This document shows positions 8,060-17,624 of a stretch of DNA of 64,000 nt, piece after piece (the first letter of the stretch is position 1; each line of letters begins with the position of its first letter). The stretch spans positions 1 to 64,000 of the forward strand of contig NZ_JXUP01000006.1 of NCBI RefSeq assembly GCF_001891085.1. Reading direction: 5' to 3'. The notes below the pieces were generated by a model. It was not told the origin of the DNA, did not search any database, and was given only the letters and a program-made list of their open reading frames with translations. Origin of the DNA: Campylobacter concisus (GTDB taxonomy: Bacteria > Campylobacterota > Campylobacteria > Campylobacterales > Campylobacteraceae). Position numbers and translations under genes: made by a program.

Positions 8060-9430
8060 ATGTATAGACGTGGAATTGGTGGTTTTGGTATTGTTGTGCT
8101 TTTGCTAATTTTAATCTTAGCCGGTGGTTTTGGCTATGCTTTGATGTCAAAAGATTTTGAGCGAAATGAGCCGATAATTGGTGTTGCTGATAAGGTTTAT
8201 TGGAATCTTAGAACCCCAATGAATATCAAATTTAAAGATGATAGTGGTATAAAATTTGTACGAATTAGTATGAATGATGGGAAAAATGATCTAAATTTAT
8301 TAAATCAAATCATACAAAATCCAAGTACAGAGCTTGATGTAAATTTAACCTTTCCAAAGACTGGCTTTTTTGCTCAAAAAGATACCTATGAGATGAATAT
8401 CGAAGCTGTAGATACTAGCAAATGGAGCTTTTTTACTGGCAATAAAGCTAGTAAAAAGGTTGAAGTGGTCCTTGATACTTCAAAACCTGATCTTTACGTG
8501 CTTTCGCAGTCTTATTCTATCTCAAAAGGTGGTAGCGCGGTTGTGGTCTTTAGAGCAACTGATAATCAGCTAAAAGAGGTCTATGTCCAGACAAATTTTG
8601 GTAAGAAATTTAAGGCAGTGCCATTTTATAAAGAGGGCTTTTATGCAGCACTTGTTGCTTGGCCAGTTCAGGTTGAAAATTTTAGTGCTGAGGTCATTGC
8701 AAGAGACTTTGCAGGCAACGAAAGTAAGTCACATGTTAGGTATTTTTACGAAAATGTAAAGTATAAAACTTCAACTATTGCATTAAATGATAGATTTTTA
8801 GATGGTAAGATAGTTGATTTAACAGATCAATATGCAAAAGATCCAAGCGCGCTTTCAAGGCTTGAAAAAATGAGATTTGTCAATGAAACGCTTAGAAATT
8901 CAAACGAAGAAAAAATAACAGCACTTACTACAAATCCTGGTGATGAGATGTTAACTGGCTTTAGTGTGACACCATTTTATCCACTAAGAAATGGTAAAAA
9001 AGTGGCTGACTTCGCCGATCACCGATACTATACATATAATAACGAGCAAGTAAGCGAATCATGGCATATGGGAATAGACTTTGCAAGTGTGGCTGCAGCT
9101 CCTATAATAGCTAGTAATGCCGGCCGTGTCGTACTTGCATCTGAAAATGGAATTTATGGATTAAATATTGTGATCGATCATGGATTTGGGCTTTATTCGC
9201 TTTATGGACACTGCTCAAGCACTAGAGTAAAAGAGGGCGATATGGTGGCAGCTGGCGATCAGATAGGTACTACTGGAACTAGTGGTCTTGCACTTGGTGA
9301 TCATCTTCACTTTGGAATTTTGGTCCAAGGCGAAGAGGTGAGACCACAACAATGGATGGATAAAAAGTGGATAAAAGACAATATAACAAGTGTTTTAGAT
9401 GCTGCAAAAGCGATGATAGACAAGAACTAA
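8060..9430 (+). CDS. M23-family peptidoglycan endopeptidase, membrane-anchored
   Basis: 456 residues. One N-terminal transmembrane anchor (about 8-28) is followed by a long periplasmic region and a C-terminal LytM/M23 domain. The zinc ligands are visible: H-x3-D in WHMGIDFAS (about 334-338), and HLHFG near residue 413 with an upstream GHCSS. These are the catalytic signatures of M23 DD-endopeptidases that cut peptide cross-links. The C. jejuni gene at this position encodes a peptidoglycan hydrolase linked to helical cell shape (possibly Pgp3, from memory). It lies just upstream of lpxC. Confidence 0.85.
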   Translation: MYRRGIGGFGIVVLLLILILAGGFGYALMSKDFERNEPIIGVADKVYWNLRTPMNIKFKDDSGIKFVRISMNDGKNDLNLLNQIIQNPSTELDVNLTFPKTGFFAQKDTYEMNIEAVDTSKWSFFTGNKASKKVEVVLDTSKPDLYVLSQSYSISKGGSAVVVFRATDNQLKEVYVQTNFGKKFKAVPFYKEGFYAALVAWPVQVENFSAEVIARDFAGNESKSHVRYFYENVKYKTSTIALNDRFLDGKIVDLTDQYAKDPSALSRLEKMRFVNETLRNSNEEKITALTTNPGDEMLTGFSVTPFYPLRNGKKVADFADHRYYTYNNEQVSESWHMGIDFASVAAAPIIASNAGRVVLASENGIYGLNIVIDHGFGLYSLYGHCSSTRVKEGDMVAAGDQIGTTGTSGLALGDHLHFGILVQGEEVRPQQWMDKKWIKDNITSVLDAAKAMIDKN

Positions 9431-9455
9431 AAAATTTGCAAAATTGATTTTTTAG
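9427..9455. terminator. AT-only inverted repeat at the end of the M23 peptidase gene
   Basis: CTAAAAAAT and ATTTTTTAG form a perfect nine-base inverted repeat around an 11-base loop, starting within the stop codon. The stem has almost no GC, so termination would be weak. It may instead just be an AT-rich accident. Confidence 0.3.
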
Positions 9456-9492
9456 TGCTATCATAAGCGGATTAAAAATATAAGGAAAATTC

Positions 9493-10377
9493 TTGAAACA
9501 AACTACTATCGCAAGACGCGTTGAGACCGTTGGTATAGGGCTTCATAAAGGTGAGCCGATAAGACTTATACTAGAACCTCTTGATGCAAATTCTGGTATT
9601 ATTTTGCACCGCGAAGATCTTGGAATTAGTTTTAAAGCTGAACCTAAAAATGTTATAAATACGCAGATGGCAACCGTTGTTGGCAATGAAAAGGGCTTTA
9701 TTAGTACGATTGAGCATCTAATGTCAGCCATAAATGGTTATGGCATTGATAATATTAGAATCTCTGTTGATGCAAATGAAATTCCAGTGATGGATGGTAG
9801 TGCAATAAGCTTTTGTATGCTACTTGATGAAGCTGGTATAAGATATCTTGATGCTGGCAAAAAAGTAATTCTTGTCCGCCGTGAAGTTGAGGTTGTTGAG
9901 GGTTCTAAATTTGTGCGAACTTCACCTTCAAGAAGTCCAAAATTTGACTATACGATAAAATTTGATCATCCAGTTATTGGTAAACAAAGATATGTTTTTG
10001 ATTTTAGTAAAAGCTCGTTTATAAAAAATATAGCTCGTGCTAGAACTTTTGGATTTTTGAAAGATTTACAGCGTTTGCAAGCTCAAAATTTAGCCCTTGG
10101 TGCATCACTTGATAATGCCGTGGCAATCGATGATACGCATATCCTAAATCCAGAAGGCTTGAGATTTGAAAATGAGTTTGTAAGGCACAAAATTTTAGAT
10201 GCGATTGGTGATTTGAGCTTGCTTGGAGCGCCTTTGTTGGGCGATTATACAGCATTTGCTGGAAGCCATGACCTAAATCACAAATTAACTCTTGCTTTGA
10301 TGTCCGATGAGAAAAACTACGAGATCGCAACTCTAAATGGTGAACTTCTAAAAGAGTATCAAAAGGTATTTGCATAG
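9493..10377 (+). CDS. lpxC: UDP-3-O-acyl-N-acetylglucosamine deacetylase LpxC
   Basis: 294 residues from a TTG start preceded by TAAGGAAAA. LpxC is the zinc-dependent, first committed step of lipid A synthesis. Visible signatures are the N-terminal RRVETVGIGLHKGEP, the zinc/catalytic TIEHLMSAI (E74-H75) and the HKILDAIGDLSLLG segment carrying the other His and Asp zinc ligands. The C-terminal GSHDLNHK holds the catalytic histidine. Its stop codon overlaps the proposed AUA start of tsaB. Confidence 0.96.
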   Translation: MKQTTIARRVETVGIGLHKGEPIRLILEPLDANSGIILHREDLGISFKAEPKNVINTQMATVVGNEKGFISTIEHLMSAINGYGIDNIRISVDANEIPVMDGSAISFCMLLDEAGIRYLDAGKKVILVRREVEVVEGSKFVRTSPSRSPKFDYTIKFDHPVIGKQRYVFDFSKSSFIKNIARARTFGFLKDLQRLQAQNLALGASLDNAVAIDDTHILNPEGLRFENEFVRHKILDAIGDLSLLGAPLLGDYTAFAGSHDLNHKLTLALMSDEKNYEIATLNGELLKEYQKVFA

Positions 10378-10820
10378 AAAATATTGAAATTTTAGTTGTC
10401 TCTTTATCTACTCCGCTTTTAGTTGGAGTATATAAAGACGGCGTAAAATTTGATGAAATTACGACTGATGAACATGTCAGTGAAGCTTTGATAAAAATCT
10501 TAGAAAATTTATCCTCTAAATTTAATATCACAAAAATTATCTATGCAAATACGCCTGGAAGCTTCATGGGGCTAAAGGTGGCCTATGTTATTTTAAAGAC
10601 TTTCTCTTTAGCAAAGGGTTGTGAATTTTATGCGGTTAGCGGCTTTAGCTTAAATGGCAGCCAAGCGATCAGAGCAAATAAAAATTTAAGCTTTGTTTTA
10701 AAAGATGGCAAAATTTTACTTGAAAAAGTAGAGCCAGTAGGATTTAGGTTGCCTTTAAATTTAGATGAATTAAAACTAAATTCAGATACACTTCCAGATT
10801 ATATCATCCAAGCAGTTTAG
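10374..10820 (+). CDS. tsaB: TsaB-like t6A biosynthesis protein, apparent AUA start
   Basis: The protein belongs to the TsaB/YeaZ ASKHA family, which with TsaD and TsaE makes threonylcarbamoyladenosine at tRNA position 37. The N-terminal beta-strand motif (VVSLSTPLLVGVY) and the GSFMGLKVAY segment (usual GSFTGLRIG) are present. The frame is open back to 10344 but contains no ATG, GTG or TTG before a TTG at 10488, which would remove the first 38 residues including the nucleotide-binding strand. An ATA at 10374-10376, overlapping the lpxC TAG, has AAAAGG seven bases upstream, so I place the start there (148 aa). The gene place matches C. jejuni between lpxC and thrB. Confidence 0.72.
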   Translation: MENIEILVVSLSTPLLVGVYKDGVKFDEITTDEHVSEALIKILENLSSKFNITKIIYANTPGSFMGLKVAYVILKTFSLAKGCEFYAVSGFSLNGSQAIRANKNLSFVLKDGKILLEKVEPVGFRLPLNLDELKLNSDTLPDYIIQAV

Positions 10821-10828
10821 GAGAAATT

Positions 10829-11713
10829 TTGAATATCTTAGTCCCTGCAACAAGTGCGAATTTGGGTCCTGGTTTCGATGCTTTGGGGCTTAGTCTGAAG
10901 CTTTTTAATAGCGTGAAAATCGAGCCAGCAAAATTTAGCTCAGTATCGATAAACGGCGAAGGCAGTGGAAGTGTAAATTTAAAGAGAAATAATATATTCT
11001 TAAGTATTTTTAATGAAATTTTTTTTGAGCTAACTGGTAAAAATGAAAATTTTAGAGTCGTTTTTGAAAATAATATCCCATTTTCAAGGGGGCTTGGCAG
11101 TAGCTCCGCTGTTATCGTTGGAGCCATTGCTTCAGCCTACGAAATGGCTGGCTTTAAGGCAAGCAAAGAGACAGTTTTAAATAAAGCTATCATCTATGAA
11201 AACCATCCTGATAATATCTCGCCAGCAGTTCACGGCGGATTTATCAGTGCGATCGTAAAAAATGGTAATGTTTACGCAAATAAAATAAATTTAAGTGACG
11301 AGATAAAGGCAGTAGTTGTTATCCCAAATAAACCAATGAGTACATCCTCGTCAAGACAAATTTTACCAAAGAACTATACGATGAAAGAATGCGTAAATAA
11401 CTTATCTCATGCCGCTTTTTTAACGTCTTGTTTTTATGAAAAAAAGTATGATCTCTTAAAAATAGCAAGCAAAGATTTGATGCATGAAGAGCGTAGAATG
11501 CATGCTTTAGAAGAGCTTTTTGAAGTTAGAAAAGTAGCTTATGAAAATGGTGCTTTAATGAGCACGCTTTCAGGCTCAGGCTCAAGCTTTTTAAATATCG
11601 CTTACAAAGATGATGCTAAAAATTTACAAGATATTTTAAAGAGTAAATTTAGTGATTTTAGGGTTGAGGTTTTTTCATTTGATAACGATGGATACGAAAT
11701 TACGCAAAGCTAA
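10829..11713 (+). CDS. thrB: Homoserine kinase
   Basis: 294-residue GHMP kinase from a TTG start with AGGAGAA upstream. The N-terminal VPATSANLGPGFDALG and the phosphate-binding loop IPFSRGLGSSSA are the family hallmarks, and the C-terminal STLSGSGSS motif is present. It phosphorylates L-homoserine for threonine synthesis. Eight bases separate it from tsaB, so it is part of the same operon. Confidence 0.95.
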   Translation: MNILVPATSANLGPGFDALGLSLKLFNSVKIEPAKFSSVSINGEGSGSVNLKRNNIFLSIFNEIFFELTGKNENFRVVFENNIPFSRGLGSSSAVIVGAIASAYEMAGFKASKETVLNKAIIYENHPDNISPAVHGGFISAIVKNGNVYANKINLSDEIKAVVVIPNKPMSTSSSRQILPKNYTMKECVNNLSHAAFLTSCFYEKKYDLLKIASKDLMHEERRMHALEELFEVRKVAYENGALMSTLSGSGSSFLNIAYKDDAKNLQDILKSKFSDFRVEVFSFDNDGYEITQS

Positions 11714-11734
11714 AAACAAGTTTAAAAAGATATA

Positions 11735-11989
11735 ATGAACAAAAATAATCCTGTAAGGACATGTGTCGCTTGTAAAATTAAAATTTCTCAGAGCTTGCTA
11801 AAAAGATACCGCTTGGTAGGTAAGAATTTAGAGCATGGCAAAGGAAATGGTCGTAGCTTTTATCTGTGCGACAAATGTATGCAAAAAGATATAAAAATTT
11901 TAAAAAAAATAATTGATAAACAAACTAAAGGTGCTTTTATTTGTGATGCACCGAAGTTAAAGGAGATACTCTTAAATGAGCAATGTTAG
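11735..11989 (+). CDS. YlxR-family (DUF448) small RNA-binding protein
   Basis: 84 residues with the YlxR N-terminal signature (PVRTCVAC) and two CxxC pairs (C-V-A-C near 10-13 and C-D-K-C near 46-49), basic throughout. YlxR proteins are encoded immediately upstream of infB in many bacteria and are thought to bind RNA or RNase P components. It overlaps the infB start by 14 bases. Confidence 0.82.
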   Translation: MNKNNPVRTCVACKIKISQSLLKRYRLVGKNLEHGKGNGRSFYLCDKCMQKDIKILKKIIDKQTKGAFICDAPKLKEILLNEQC

Positions 11990-14624
11990 GATTTCAGAGA
12001 TCGCAAACGAGCTTGGCTATCCAAGTAAAGAGATAGTAGAAAAAGCTCAAGAGTTAGGATTAAAAGTCAAAACTCACTCAAATGCAGTTAGCCTTGAAGA
12101 GGCCGAAGCTATATATGAATATGTTCAAACTGGCGTGATACCAGATAAATTTAAAAAGAAAAAGAGTGAACCTAAACCAAAAAAAGAGCCTAAAAAAGAA
12201 GTAGAAAAAGAGCCAGTAAAAAAAGAAGAAAAACAAAAAAGTGAATCTAAAAAAGCTACTACTAAAACTGAGTCAAAGTCGGTAAAAGCTGAGCCTAAGA
12301 AAGAGGCACAAATTTTAGAAGAAAAACAAAAAATTGAGCCTAAAAAAGAAGAAATCAAAGTAGAGCAAAAACAAGTCGAAGCTCCAAGGCCAAAAGAGAG
12401 CTTGGCTGATGTGACTCAAAAAAGACGTGGCCTTGTGATAGTAAAAAAGAAAAAAGATTATGAAACGCCAATTGCTACAAAAGAAGAGAAAAAGCCTGAA
12501 CCAAGCATAGCTAATATAAGCGATTTTAAAAGTATGTTTTCAGCAAATGATGAAAATTTAGCTAAGAAAAAGAAAAAAGATAAAAAAGTAGTTGTTGCAA
12601 GTAAAAAGGATAGCGCCCAGAAGATGGATCTGCTTGACGGAAGTGATTTTGGTGACATAGTGCTAGAAGATGAAGATGTAGTTGTTCTTCCTGATTTTAG
12701 TTTTAAAACTCCGGCACCAGCACCAGCTCAAAAGACAAAACAGCCAAATGTTATGAGAACTACGGTCAATAATACAATAAATTCTTTTGGCGAGGGCGGC
12801 ATTCAAAGAAGAGCTAGAAAAAAACACAAAAAGCCTGAAAATAAACAAAATAATGAAGCTGTGACGTCTATAAATATTCCAAAAGAAATTCGTGTTTATG
12901 AATTTGCTGAAAAGCTAAACAAACAGCCAAGCGAGATCATTGGTAAGCTTTTCATGCTTGGCATGATGACAACAAAAAATGACTTTTTGGATGAAGATGC
13001 GATAGAAATTTTGGCTGATGAGTTTAATGTAGAGGTTAATATCATCGATGATCAAAAAGAATTTGACTACGTAGCAGCCTATGAAGAAGAGATAAAAGAC
13101 GATGAAAATCTCCAGCCAAGAGCACCAGTCATAACCATCATGGGTCACGTTGATCATGGTAAAACTTCATTGCTTGATTACATAAGAAAATCACGTGTAG
13201 CAGCAGGAGAGGCCGGTGGTATCACTCAGCATGTTGGTGCTTATATGGTAAATAAAAACGGCAAAAACATCACATTTATTGACACCCCAGGTCACGAAGC
13301 ATTTACTGCTATGCGTGCAAGAGGTGCTGGTGTAACTGATATAGTTATCATTGTTGTTGCAGCAGATGATGGCGTAAAACCACAAACAAAAGAGGCGGTC
13401 AGCCACGCAAAAGCTGCTGGTGTACCAATAATCATCGCTATAAACAAAATGGATAAAGAGTCAGCAAATCCTGACCTAGTAAAGACTGGTCTTGCCGAGC
13501 TTGATATCATGCCAACAGAGTGGGGTGGAAAATATGAATTTGTGCCAATCTCTGCAAAAACAGGCATGGGTATAGATGATCTGCTTGAGATCGTACTTTT
13601 ACAAGCTGACCTTTTAGAGCTAAAAGCAAATCCAAAGGCAAATGCAAAAGCAACTGTCATCGAGAGCTCACTTCAAAAAGGTCGTGGCCCAGTCGCTACT
13701 ATCATCGTTGAAAATGGCACGCTTCATGTTGGAGATACTGTCGTAGCTGGTGTTGCATATGGAAAGATAAGAAGCTTGCTTGATGACCAAGGTAAGCCTT
13801 TGCAAGATATAAAACCAGGCGAATGCGGTGTTATAGTAGGTCTTAGCGAGATAGCAGAGGCAGGCGAGACATTAATAGGCGTAAAAACTGACAAAGAGGC
13901 TCGTGAATATGCGCAGAAAAAGGCTGAATATATCCGCCAAAAAGAGCTTAGCAAGAGCACAAAAGTTAGTATTGACGAGCTTAGTGCTAAGATCGCTGAG
14001 GGTGAGTTAAAGACGCTTCCAGTTATTATTAAAGCTGACGTTGGTGGCTCACTTGAGGCGCTAAAAGCAAGTCTAGAAAAACTAGCAAATGATGAGATCA
14101 GGGTAAATGTCATCCACTCAGGCGTTGGCGGCATCACACAAAGCGATGTAGCACTTGCTAGTGCGAGCGAAGACTGTATAATCCTTGGTTTTAACATAAG
14201 ACCAACTGGCGAGATAAAAGAAAAGGCAAAAGAGAATGGCGTTGAAATTAAAACTTATAACGTTATTTATAATTTAATTGACGACGTGAAGGCAATTTTA
14301 GGTGGATTAATGTCACCGATAATTAGAGAAGAGCAGCTTGGTCAAGCTCAGGTTCGTCAAGTGATCCATGTGCCAAAAGTTGGTGCTATCGCTGGATGTA
14401 TCGTTACTGAAGGCACGATAAACAGAGGTGCAAAAATTCGCCTTATTAGAGAAGGTGTGGTCGTTTACGAGGGCTCGGTAAGCTCATTAAAACGCTTCAA
14501 AGATGACGTCAAAGAGGTTGCTAAAGGTTATGAGTGTGGCGTTGGTATCGAAAATTTCAACGATATTAGAGAAAATGACTATATCGAAAGCTTCAAAGAA
14601 GTCAAGGAGAAAGCTACTCTATGA
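11976..14624 (+). CDS. infB: Translation initiation factor IF-2
   Basis: 882 residues. A short N-terminal IF2-N domain (1-50) is followed by a long Lys/Glu-rich linker (about 60-170) with EPKK-like repeats, a second IF2-N-like segment (about 305-355) and the GTPase core. The G1 motif GHVDHGKT sits near 390, with DTPGHEAF and NKMD following, and C-terminal domains bind fMet-tRNA. IF-2 positions initiator tRNA on the 30S and triggers 50S joining. The linker's low complexity explains the long antisense open frames here, which are not genes. It overlaps rbfA by four bases (ATGA). Confidence 0.98.
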   Translation: MSNVRISEIANELGYPSKEIVEKAQELGLKVKTHSNAVSLEEAEAIYEYVQTGVIPDKFKKKKSEPKPKKEPKKEVEKEPVKKEEKQKSESKKATTKTESKSVKAEPKKEAQILEEKQKIEPKKEEIKVEQKQVEAPRPKESLADVTQKRRGLVIVKKKKDYETPIATKEEKKPEPSIANISDFKSMFSANDENLAKKKKKDKKVVVASKKDSAQKMDLLDGSDFGDIVLEDEDVVVLPDFSFKTPAPAPAQKTKQPNVMRTTVNNTINSFGEGGIQRRARKKHKKPENKQNNEAVTSINIPKEIRVYEFAEKLNKQPSEIIGKLFMLGMMTTKNDFLDEDAIEILADEFNVEVNIIDDQKEFDYVAAYEEEIKDDENLQPRAPVITIMGHVDHGKTSLLDYIRKSRVAAGEAGGITQHVGAYMVNKNGKNITFIDTPGHEAFTAMRARGAGVTDIVIIVVAADDGVKPQTKEAVSHAKAAGVPIIIAINKMDKESANPDLVKTGLAELDIMPTEWGGKYEFVPISAKTGMGIDDLLEIVLLQADLLELKANPKANAKATVIESSLQKGRGPVATIIVENGTLHVGDTVVAGVAYGKIRSLLDDQGKPLQDIKPGECGVIVGLSEIAEAGETLIGVKTDKEAREYAQKKAEYIRQKELSKSTKVSIDELSAKIAEGELKTLPVIIKADVGGSLEALKASLEKLANDEIRVNVIHSGVGGITQSDVALASASEDCIILGFNIRPTGEIKEKAKENGVEIKTYNVIYNLIDDVKAILGGLMSPIIREEQLGQAQVRQVIHVPKVGAIAGCIVTEGTINRGAKIRLIREGVVVYEGSVSSLKRFKDDVKEVAKGYECGVGIENFNDIRENDYIESFKEVKEKATL

Positions 14625-14986
14625 ACGCTAACGAGATAAAGCGTATGAGAACAGAGAGTGTGCTAAAAGAGCTCATCCCAGAGGCTTTAGCTACTCTTGA
14701 AGATAGCATTTTAAAGGGGCTTTGTGTCACTGATGTCGAGTGTAAAAAGGGCAGATACGACGCCTTTGTTTATCTTGATAAGATGGCTTTTGATGAGCGT
14801 GAACAAGAGTATATTTTGGGACATTTAAAGCGAGTTTGCAGGCATTTGCAAAACCACTGCATGGCAGCTGAGGGCTGGTACAGATGCCCAAATTTTCACT
14901 TTAAATTTGATGATAGATTAGAGTATCAAAACCATATGGATAAGTTGTTTGATAAAATTTCAAAGGATTTAAACAAAAATGGATAA
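14621..14986 (+). CDS. rbfA: Ribosome-binding factor A
   Basis: 121 residues of the RbfA KH-fold family, which binds the 30S late in maturation and helps 16S 5' end processing. It starts within the infB stop (ATGA) and overlaps rimP by eight bases, the classic infB-rbfA-rimP arrangement. It carries cysteines ([18 protein letters not shown]) not usual in E. coli RbfA. The C-terminal segment [20 protein letters not shown] matches the family pattern. Confidence 0.88.
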   Translation: MNANEIKRMRTESVLKELIPEALATLEDSILKGLCVTDVECKKGRYDAFVYLDKMAFDEREQEYILGHLKRVCRHLQNHCMAAEGWYRCPNFHFKFDDRLEYQNHMDKLFDKISKDLNKNG

Positions 14987-15395
14987 TTTAGACAAACTAG
15001 TAGGCGAATGCGGTGTCGAGCTTTACGACAGCGAGATCGCAAATGAAAATGGCAGGGCTATTTTTAGAGTTTATATCACAAAAAATGGTGGAGTTAGCCT
15101 AGATGACTGTGAAAAAGTAAGCCGTCTACTCTCGCCTATTTTTGATGTGACACCGCCAGTTAGCGGGGATTATAATCTCGAAGTTAGCTCACCTGGTCTT
15201 GAGAGAAAGCTTAGCAAGCCATCTCACTTTAAAGCGAGCGTTGGTGAGCTAGTTAAAGTTCAAACCGAGGCTGAGAAATTTGCAGGAAGGCTCGTAAAAG
15301 CGGACGAAGAGAGCATCGCAGTTGAAAACGAAGAGGGAATTTTTGAAATTAACATCAGTGAGATAAAAAAAGCAAAAACATATTTGGAGTGGTAA
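14979..15395 (+). CDS. rimP: Ribosome maturation factor RimP
   Basis: 138 residues with the RimP core motif VSSPGLERKL near residue 68-77 and a C-terminal SH3-like domain. RimP assists assembly of the 30S 5' and 3' domains. The N-terminal GVELYDSEI and DDCEKVSRLLSPIFD segments fit the family. It ends one base before the fhs ATG, so fhs is probably translated by coupling from this operon. Confidence 0.9.
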   Translation: MDNLDKLVGECGVELYDSEIANENGRAIFRVYITKNGGVSLDDCEKVSRLLSPIFDVTPPVSGDYNLEVSSPGLERKLSKPSHFKASVGELVKVQTEAEKFAGRLVKADEESIAVENEEGIFEINISEIKKAKTYLEW

Positions 15396-15396
15396 A

Positions 15397-17046
15397 ATGC
15401 TAAGCGATATCGAGATAACTCACCAAACAAAACTTGAACACATCAGTAAAGTTGCCGCAAAACTAGGCTTAAACGAAGACGAGCTTGAGCTTTACGGCAA
15501 ATTTAAGGCTAAAATCTCCCCTAGACTTGAGCCATCAAACTCAAAGCTCATCTTAGTCACCGCGACTAACCCAACCCCATACGGCGAGGGCAAAACGACT
15601 ATGTCGATCGGTCTAGCTGACGCACTAAATTCACTTAATAAAAAGGTTTGCCTAGCACTTCGCGAGCCATCTTTGGGGCCAGTTTTTGGCATAAAGGGTG
15701 GAGCAGCAGGTGGTGGCTACTCGCAGCTTGCGCCGATGGAGGATCTAAATTTACACTTCACTGGCGATTTTCATGCTATAACATCAGCAAATAACCTTAT
15801 TTCAGCGATGATAGATAATAGCCTCTATCAAGAAAACCCACTAAAAATAGAGAAAATTTTATGGAAGCGCTGTATGGATATGAACGATCGCGCGCTTAGA
15901 TTTATCACTGTGGGACAAGGCGGCAGGACAGATGGCGTACCAAGAGAAGATGGCTTTAATATAACCGCCGCAAGCGAGATCATGGCTGTGCTTTGTCTAG
16001 CCACAAGCTTATCAGATCTAAAAGAACGCGTGGCAAATATTATAGTCGCCTATGATAGCGACAAAAAGCCTATCTATGTACGCGATCTTGGCTGCCAGGA
16101 CGCTGTTTGTATACTTTTAAAAGATGCGATCAAGCCAAATTTATTTCAAACGCTTGAACACACACCTACGCTCGTGCATGGTGGCCCATTTGCAAATATC
16201 GCGCATGGCTGCAACTCCGTTATCGCAACAAAAACAGCTCTAAATTTAGCTGACTACGTCATCACTGAAGCTGGCTTTGGCTCTGAACTTGGCGCGGAGA
16301 AATTTTTAGATATAAAATGCAGGGTTGCTGATATCAGGCCAAGCGCTGTGGTGCTTGTAAGTACGATCAGATCACTAAAATATAACGGCGAAGCAAATAA
16401 AGATGAGATCACAAAACCAGATATGAATGCCCTTAAAAAAGGTATCGAAAACCTTGGCGGACACATCGAAAATTTAAAAGGTAAATTTGGTCAAAACGTA
16501 GTTGTGGCGCTTAATAAATTTGGCTTTGACACAGATGAAGAGATAAATTTTGTAAAAGGGTATTGCCGTGAGCTTGGTGTAGAAGTGGCAGTTTGTGAGA
16601 ATTTCTTAAAAGGTGGTAAAGGTGCGCTTGAGCTTGCTGAGCTAGTTTTAAAGGCGTGTGACAAGCCAAGCAAGATAAATTTTACATACGAGATGAGCGA
16701 CGATACAAAAACCAAAATAGAAAAGGTCGCTAAGGAAATTTATGGAGCTGGCGAGGTGGTCTTTGAGGATGCTGCGCTTAAAAAGCTTGAGATGATAAAA
16801 GAGCTAAATTTGAGCCATTTGCCAGTTTGTATCGCAAAAACTCAGTATTCATTTAGCGACGATGCGAAGCTTTTGGGCAGAGCAAAGGGCTTTACATTTA
16901 GTGTAAAAGACCTTGACATTAGAACCGGGGCTGGCTTTATCGTCGCAGTTTGCGGTAAGATCATGCTAATGCCAGGACTTCCAAAAGTGCCAGCTGCTGT
17001 CAATATGAAGATAGATGCCAACGGCAAGATCGACGGCTTATCGTAA
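15397..17046 (+). CDS. fhs: Formate-tetrahydrofolate ligase
   Basis: 549 residues, the usual length for Fhs, which makes 10-formyl-THF from formate, ATP and THF. The P-loop TPYGEGKTTMSIGL is near residues 62-75, followed by REPSLGPVFGIKGGAAGGGY and PCxxx-free folate-site segments typical of the family. The C-terminal MLMPGLPKVPAA is highly conserved. It sits directly after rimP with a one-base gap. C. jejuni, as I recall, does not carry fhs at this place. In a formate-using Campylobacter it could feed formate into one-carbon metabolism. Confidence 0.96.
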   Translation: MLSDIEITHQTKLEHISKVAAKLGLNEDELELYGKFKAKISPRLEPSNSKLILVTATNPTPYGEGKTTMSIGLADALNSLNKKVCLALREPSLGPVFGIKGGAAGGGYSQLAPMEDLNLHFTGDFHAITSANNLISAMIDNSLYQENPLKIEKILWKRCMDMNDRALRFITVGQGGRTDGVPREDGFNITAASEIMAVLCLATSLSDLKERVANIIVAYDSDKKPIYVRDLGCQDAVCILLKDAIKPNLFQTLEHTPTLVHGGPFANIAHGCNSVIATKTALNLADYVITEAGFGSELGAEKFLDIKCRVADIRPSAVVLVSTIRSLKYNGEANKDEITKPDMNALKKGIENLGGHIENLKGKFGQNVVVALNKFGFDTDEEINFVKGYCRELGVEVAVCENFLKGGKGALELAELVLKACDKPSKINFTYEMSDDTKTKIEKVAKEIYGAGEVVFEDAALKKLEMIKELNLSHLPVCIAKTQYSFSDDAKLLGRAKGFTFSVKDLDIRTGAGFIVAVCGKIMLMPGLPKVPAAVNMKIDANGKIDGLS

Positions 17047-17057
17047 ATTTAGAAAAT

Positions 17058-17609
17058 ATGAAATTTGTAAAAATACTCTTTTTAATAGTTTTAAGTGTTT
17101 TCTTCGTTGGATGCTCGGGAAGATATAAATATAATGTTGAGCCAACACCGATACAAAAAGGCGTGGCTAAATACATTGTTAGTGATTTTAACCTAACATT
17201 GACGAATCAACCAACTAGATACGAGCACAACACTAACTATAAAAATGAAAGCGAGCTTCGTGATGAGTTTGTGGAATTTATAAACAAACATCTAAAAGAG
17301 CAGGGCATTTTAGGGGACGAAAATAGCTTCAAGATAAAAATACAAATGGACTATGAAAGATGGTTTAACTGGGGTGGCAAGGCGTTAAACAAGCCACACT
17401 TTCGCTATAGCGTGAAAATTTATGATAACACTGATAGGCTTTTGGTTTCTTACGCTATACCAGTTTCTACAACGAAATATAGCTATTTTAAAGAGATCGC
17501 GGTTTTGGCAGAGATTGCTGCTTTTAGGTGGGACGCAGAGGATGAGCCGACCGATATCGACTTGATCTCAAAAACTCTTGTTGATGAGATAAAAAATATA
17601 GGAAAATAA
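17058..17609 (+). CDS. Predicted lipoprotein of unknown function
   Basis: 183 residues. The N-terminus is a lipoprotein signal peptide ending at Cys19 (VFFVGC), so the mature protein would be membrane-anchored by acylation. The mature part has Tyr- and Asn-rich beta-type character (QPTRYEHNTNYK, YERWFNWGGKAL) and no enzyme motif I know. It lies 11 bases after fhs and 15 before ribD, in the same direction, and is likely co-transcribed. Its relation to folate or riboflavin metabolism is unclear. Confidence 0.75.
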   Translation: MKFVKILFLIVLSVFFVGCSGRYKYNVEPTPIQKGVAKYIVSDFNLTLTNQPTRYEHNTNYKNESELRDEFVEFINKHLKEQGILGDENSFKIKIQMDYERWFNWGGKALNKPHFRYSVKIYDNTDRLLVSYAIPVSTTKYSYFKEIAVLAEIAAFRWDAEDEPTDIDLISKTLVDEIKNIGK

Positions 17610-17624
17610 ATATAGTCTGCTAAG

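Noticed and set aside
10040..10531. 163-codon minus-strand ORF spanning lpxC end and tsaB start
   Set aside because: Antisense shadow; its presence depends on the lpxC and tsaB codons, and no homologous motif is visible.
12125..14197. Long minus-strand ORFs opposite infB (up to 157 codons)
   Set aside because: They mirror the repetitive Lys/Glu linker and conserved GTPase codons of infB, are Ser/Phe-rich, and lack ribosome-binding sites.
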